Below are positions 5,668 through 5,676 of a stretch of DNA of 5,676 bases, one piece after another. The stretch is from Candidatus Equibacterium intestinale (lineage in GTDB: Bacteria; Bacteroidota; Bacteroidia; Bacteroidales; UBA932): the NCBI GenBank assembly GCA_018064305.1, contig JAGHVP010000004.1, positions 1 to 5,676 on the forward strand. The letters run 5' to 3'. A program made the position numbers and the translations under genes. The notes under the pieces were generated by a model, which did no database searches, had not been told where the DNA came from, and saw nothing but the letters and a program-made list of their open reading frames with translations. Position 1 is the stretch's first letter. Each line of letters opens with the position of its first letter.

Positions 5668-5676
5668 AACCCGGCA

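Overview
The window looks like a chromosomal segment of a Bacteroidales bacterium (Bacteroides, Prevotella or Muribaculaceae type; I cannot fix the genus). The reasons are: near-perfect Bacteroidetes promoters (TTTG, 19-nt spacer, TAnnTTTG) in front of a tRNA gene; AT-rich leaders without a Shine-Dalgarno sequence before most genes; tRNAs without an encoded CCA; and protein sequences that read like Bacteroidales homologues. Base composition is uneven. The left third is AT-rich, whereas the right-hand operon is GC-rich in places.

Layout. Positions 1-98 hold nothing I can identify. A minus-strand REP-associated (IS200-like, Y1/HUH) tyrosine transposase fills 99-968. Unusually for this phylum it has a consensus Shine-Dalgarno sequence, and a plausible promoter lies upstream. 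The gene-free stretch 969-1353 holds that promoter, two tandem 72-bp units each with an inverted pair built on GACTAGAC/CTAGTCC (1080-1188), about 100 bp with no clear content, and the terminator of tRNA-Lys. tRNA-Lys(CTT) follows on the minus strand (1354-1426) with its own promoter in the intergenic region 1427-1558, which it shares divergently with the operon to its right.

The plus-strand operon 1559-5297 has three genes. Two are tandem paralogous exported alpha/beta-hydrolase esterases, 32 bp apart. The third is a 551-residue protein that starts on the last base of the preceding stop codon (TAATG). It is an in-frame fusion of a type-2 glycerate kinase (about residues 1-350) and a complete RNase HII (about 356-551). 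To the right, tRNA-Pro has an AGG anticodon by direct reading and ends in a strong intrinsic terminator. The last 175 bp contain no gene but two related palindromic units 73 bp apart.

How the parts relate. The esterases probably act outside the cytoplasm on ester-decorated substrates, while the fusion protein is cytoplasmic. Co-transcription therefore does not by itself show a shared pathway. The left-hand transposase and the palindromes beside it look like a RAYT/REP-type pair. The most unusual item is the glycerate kinase-RNase HII fusion.
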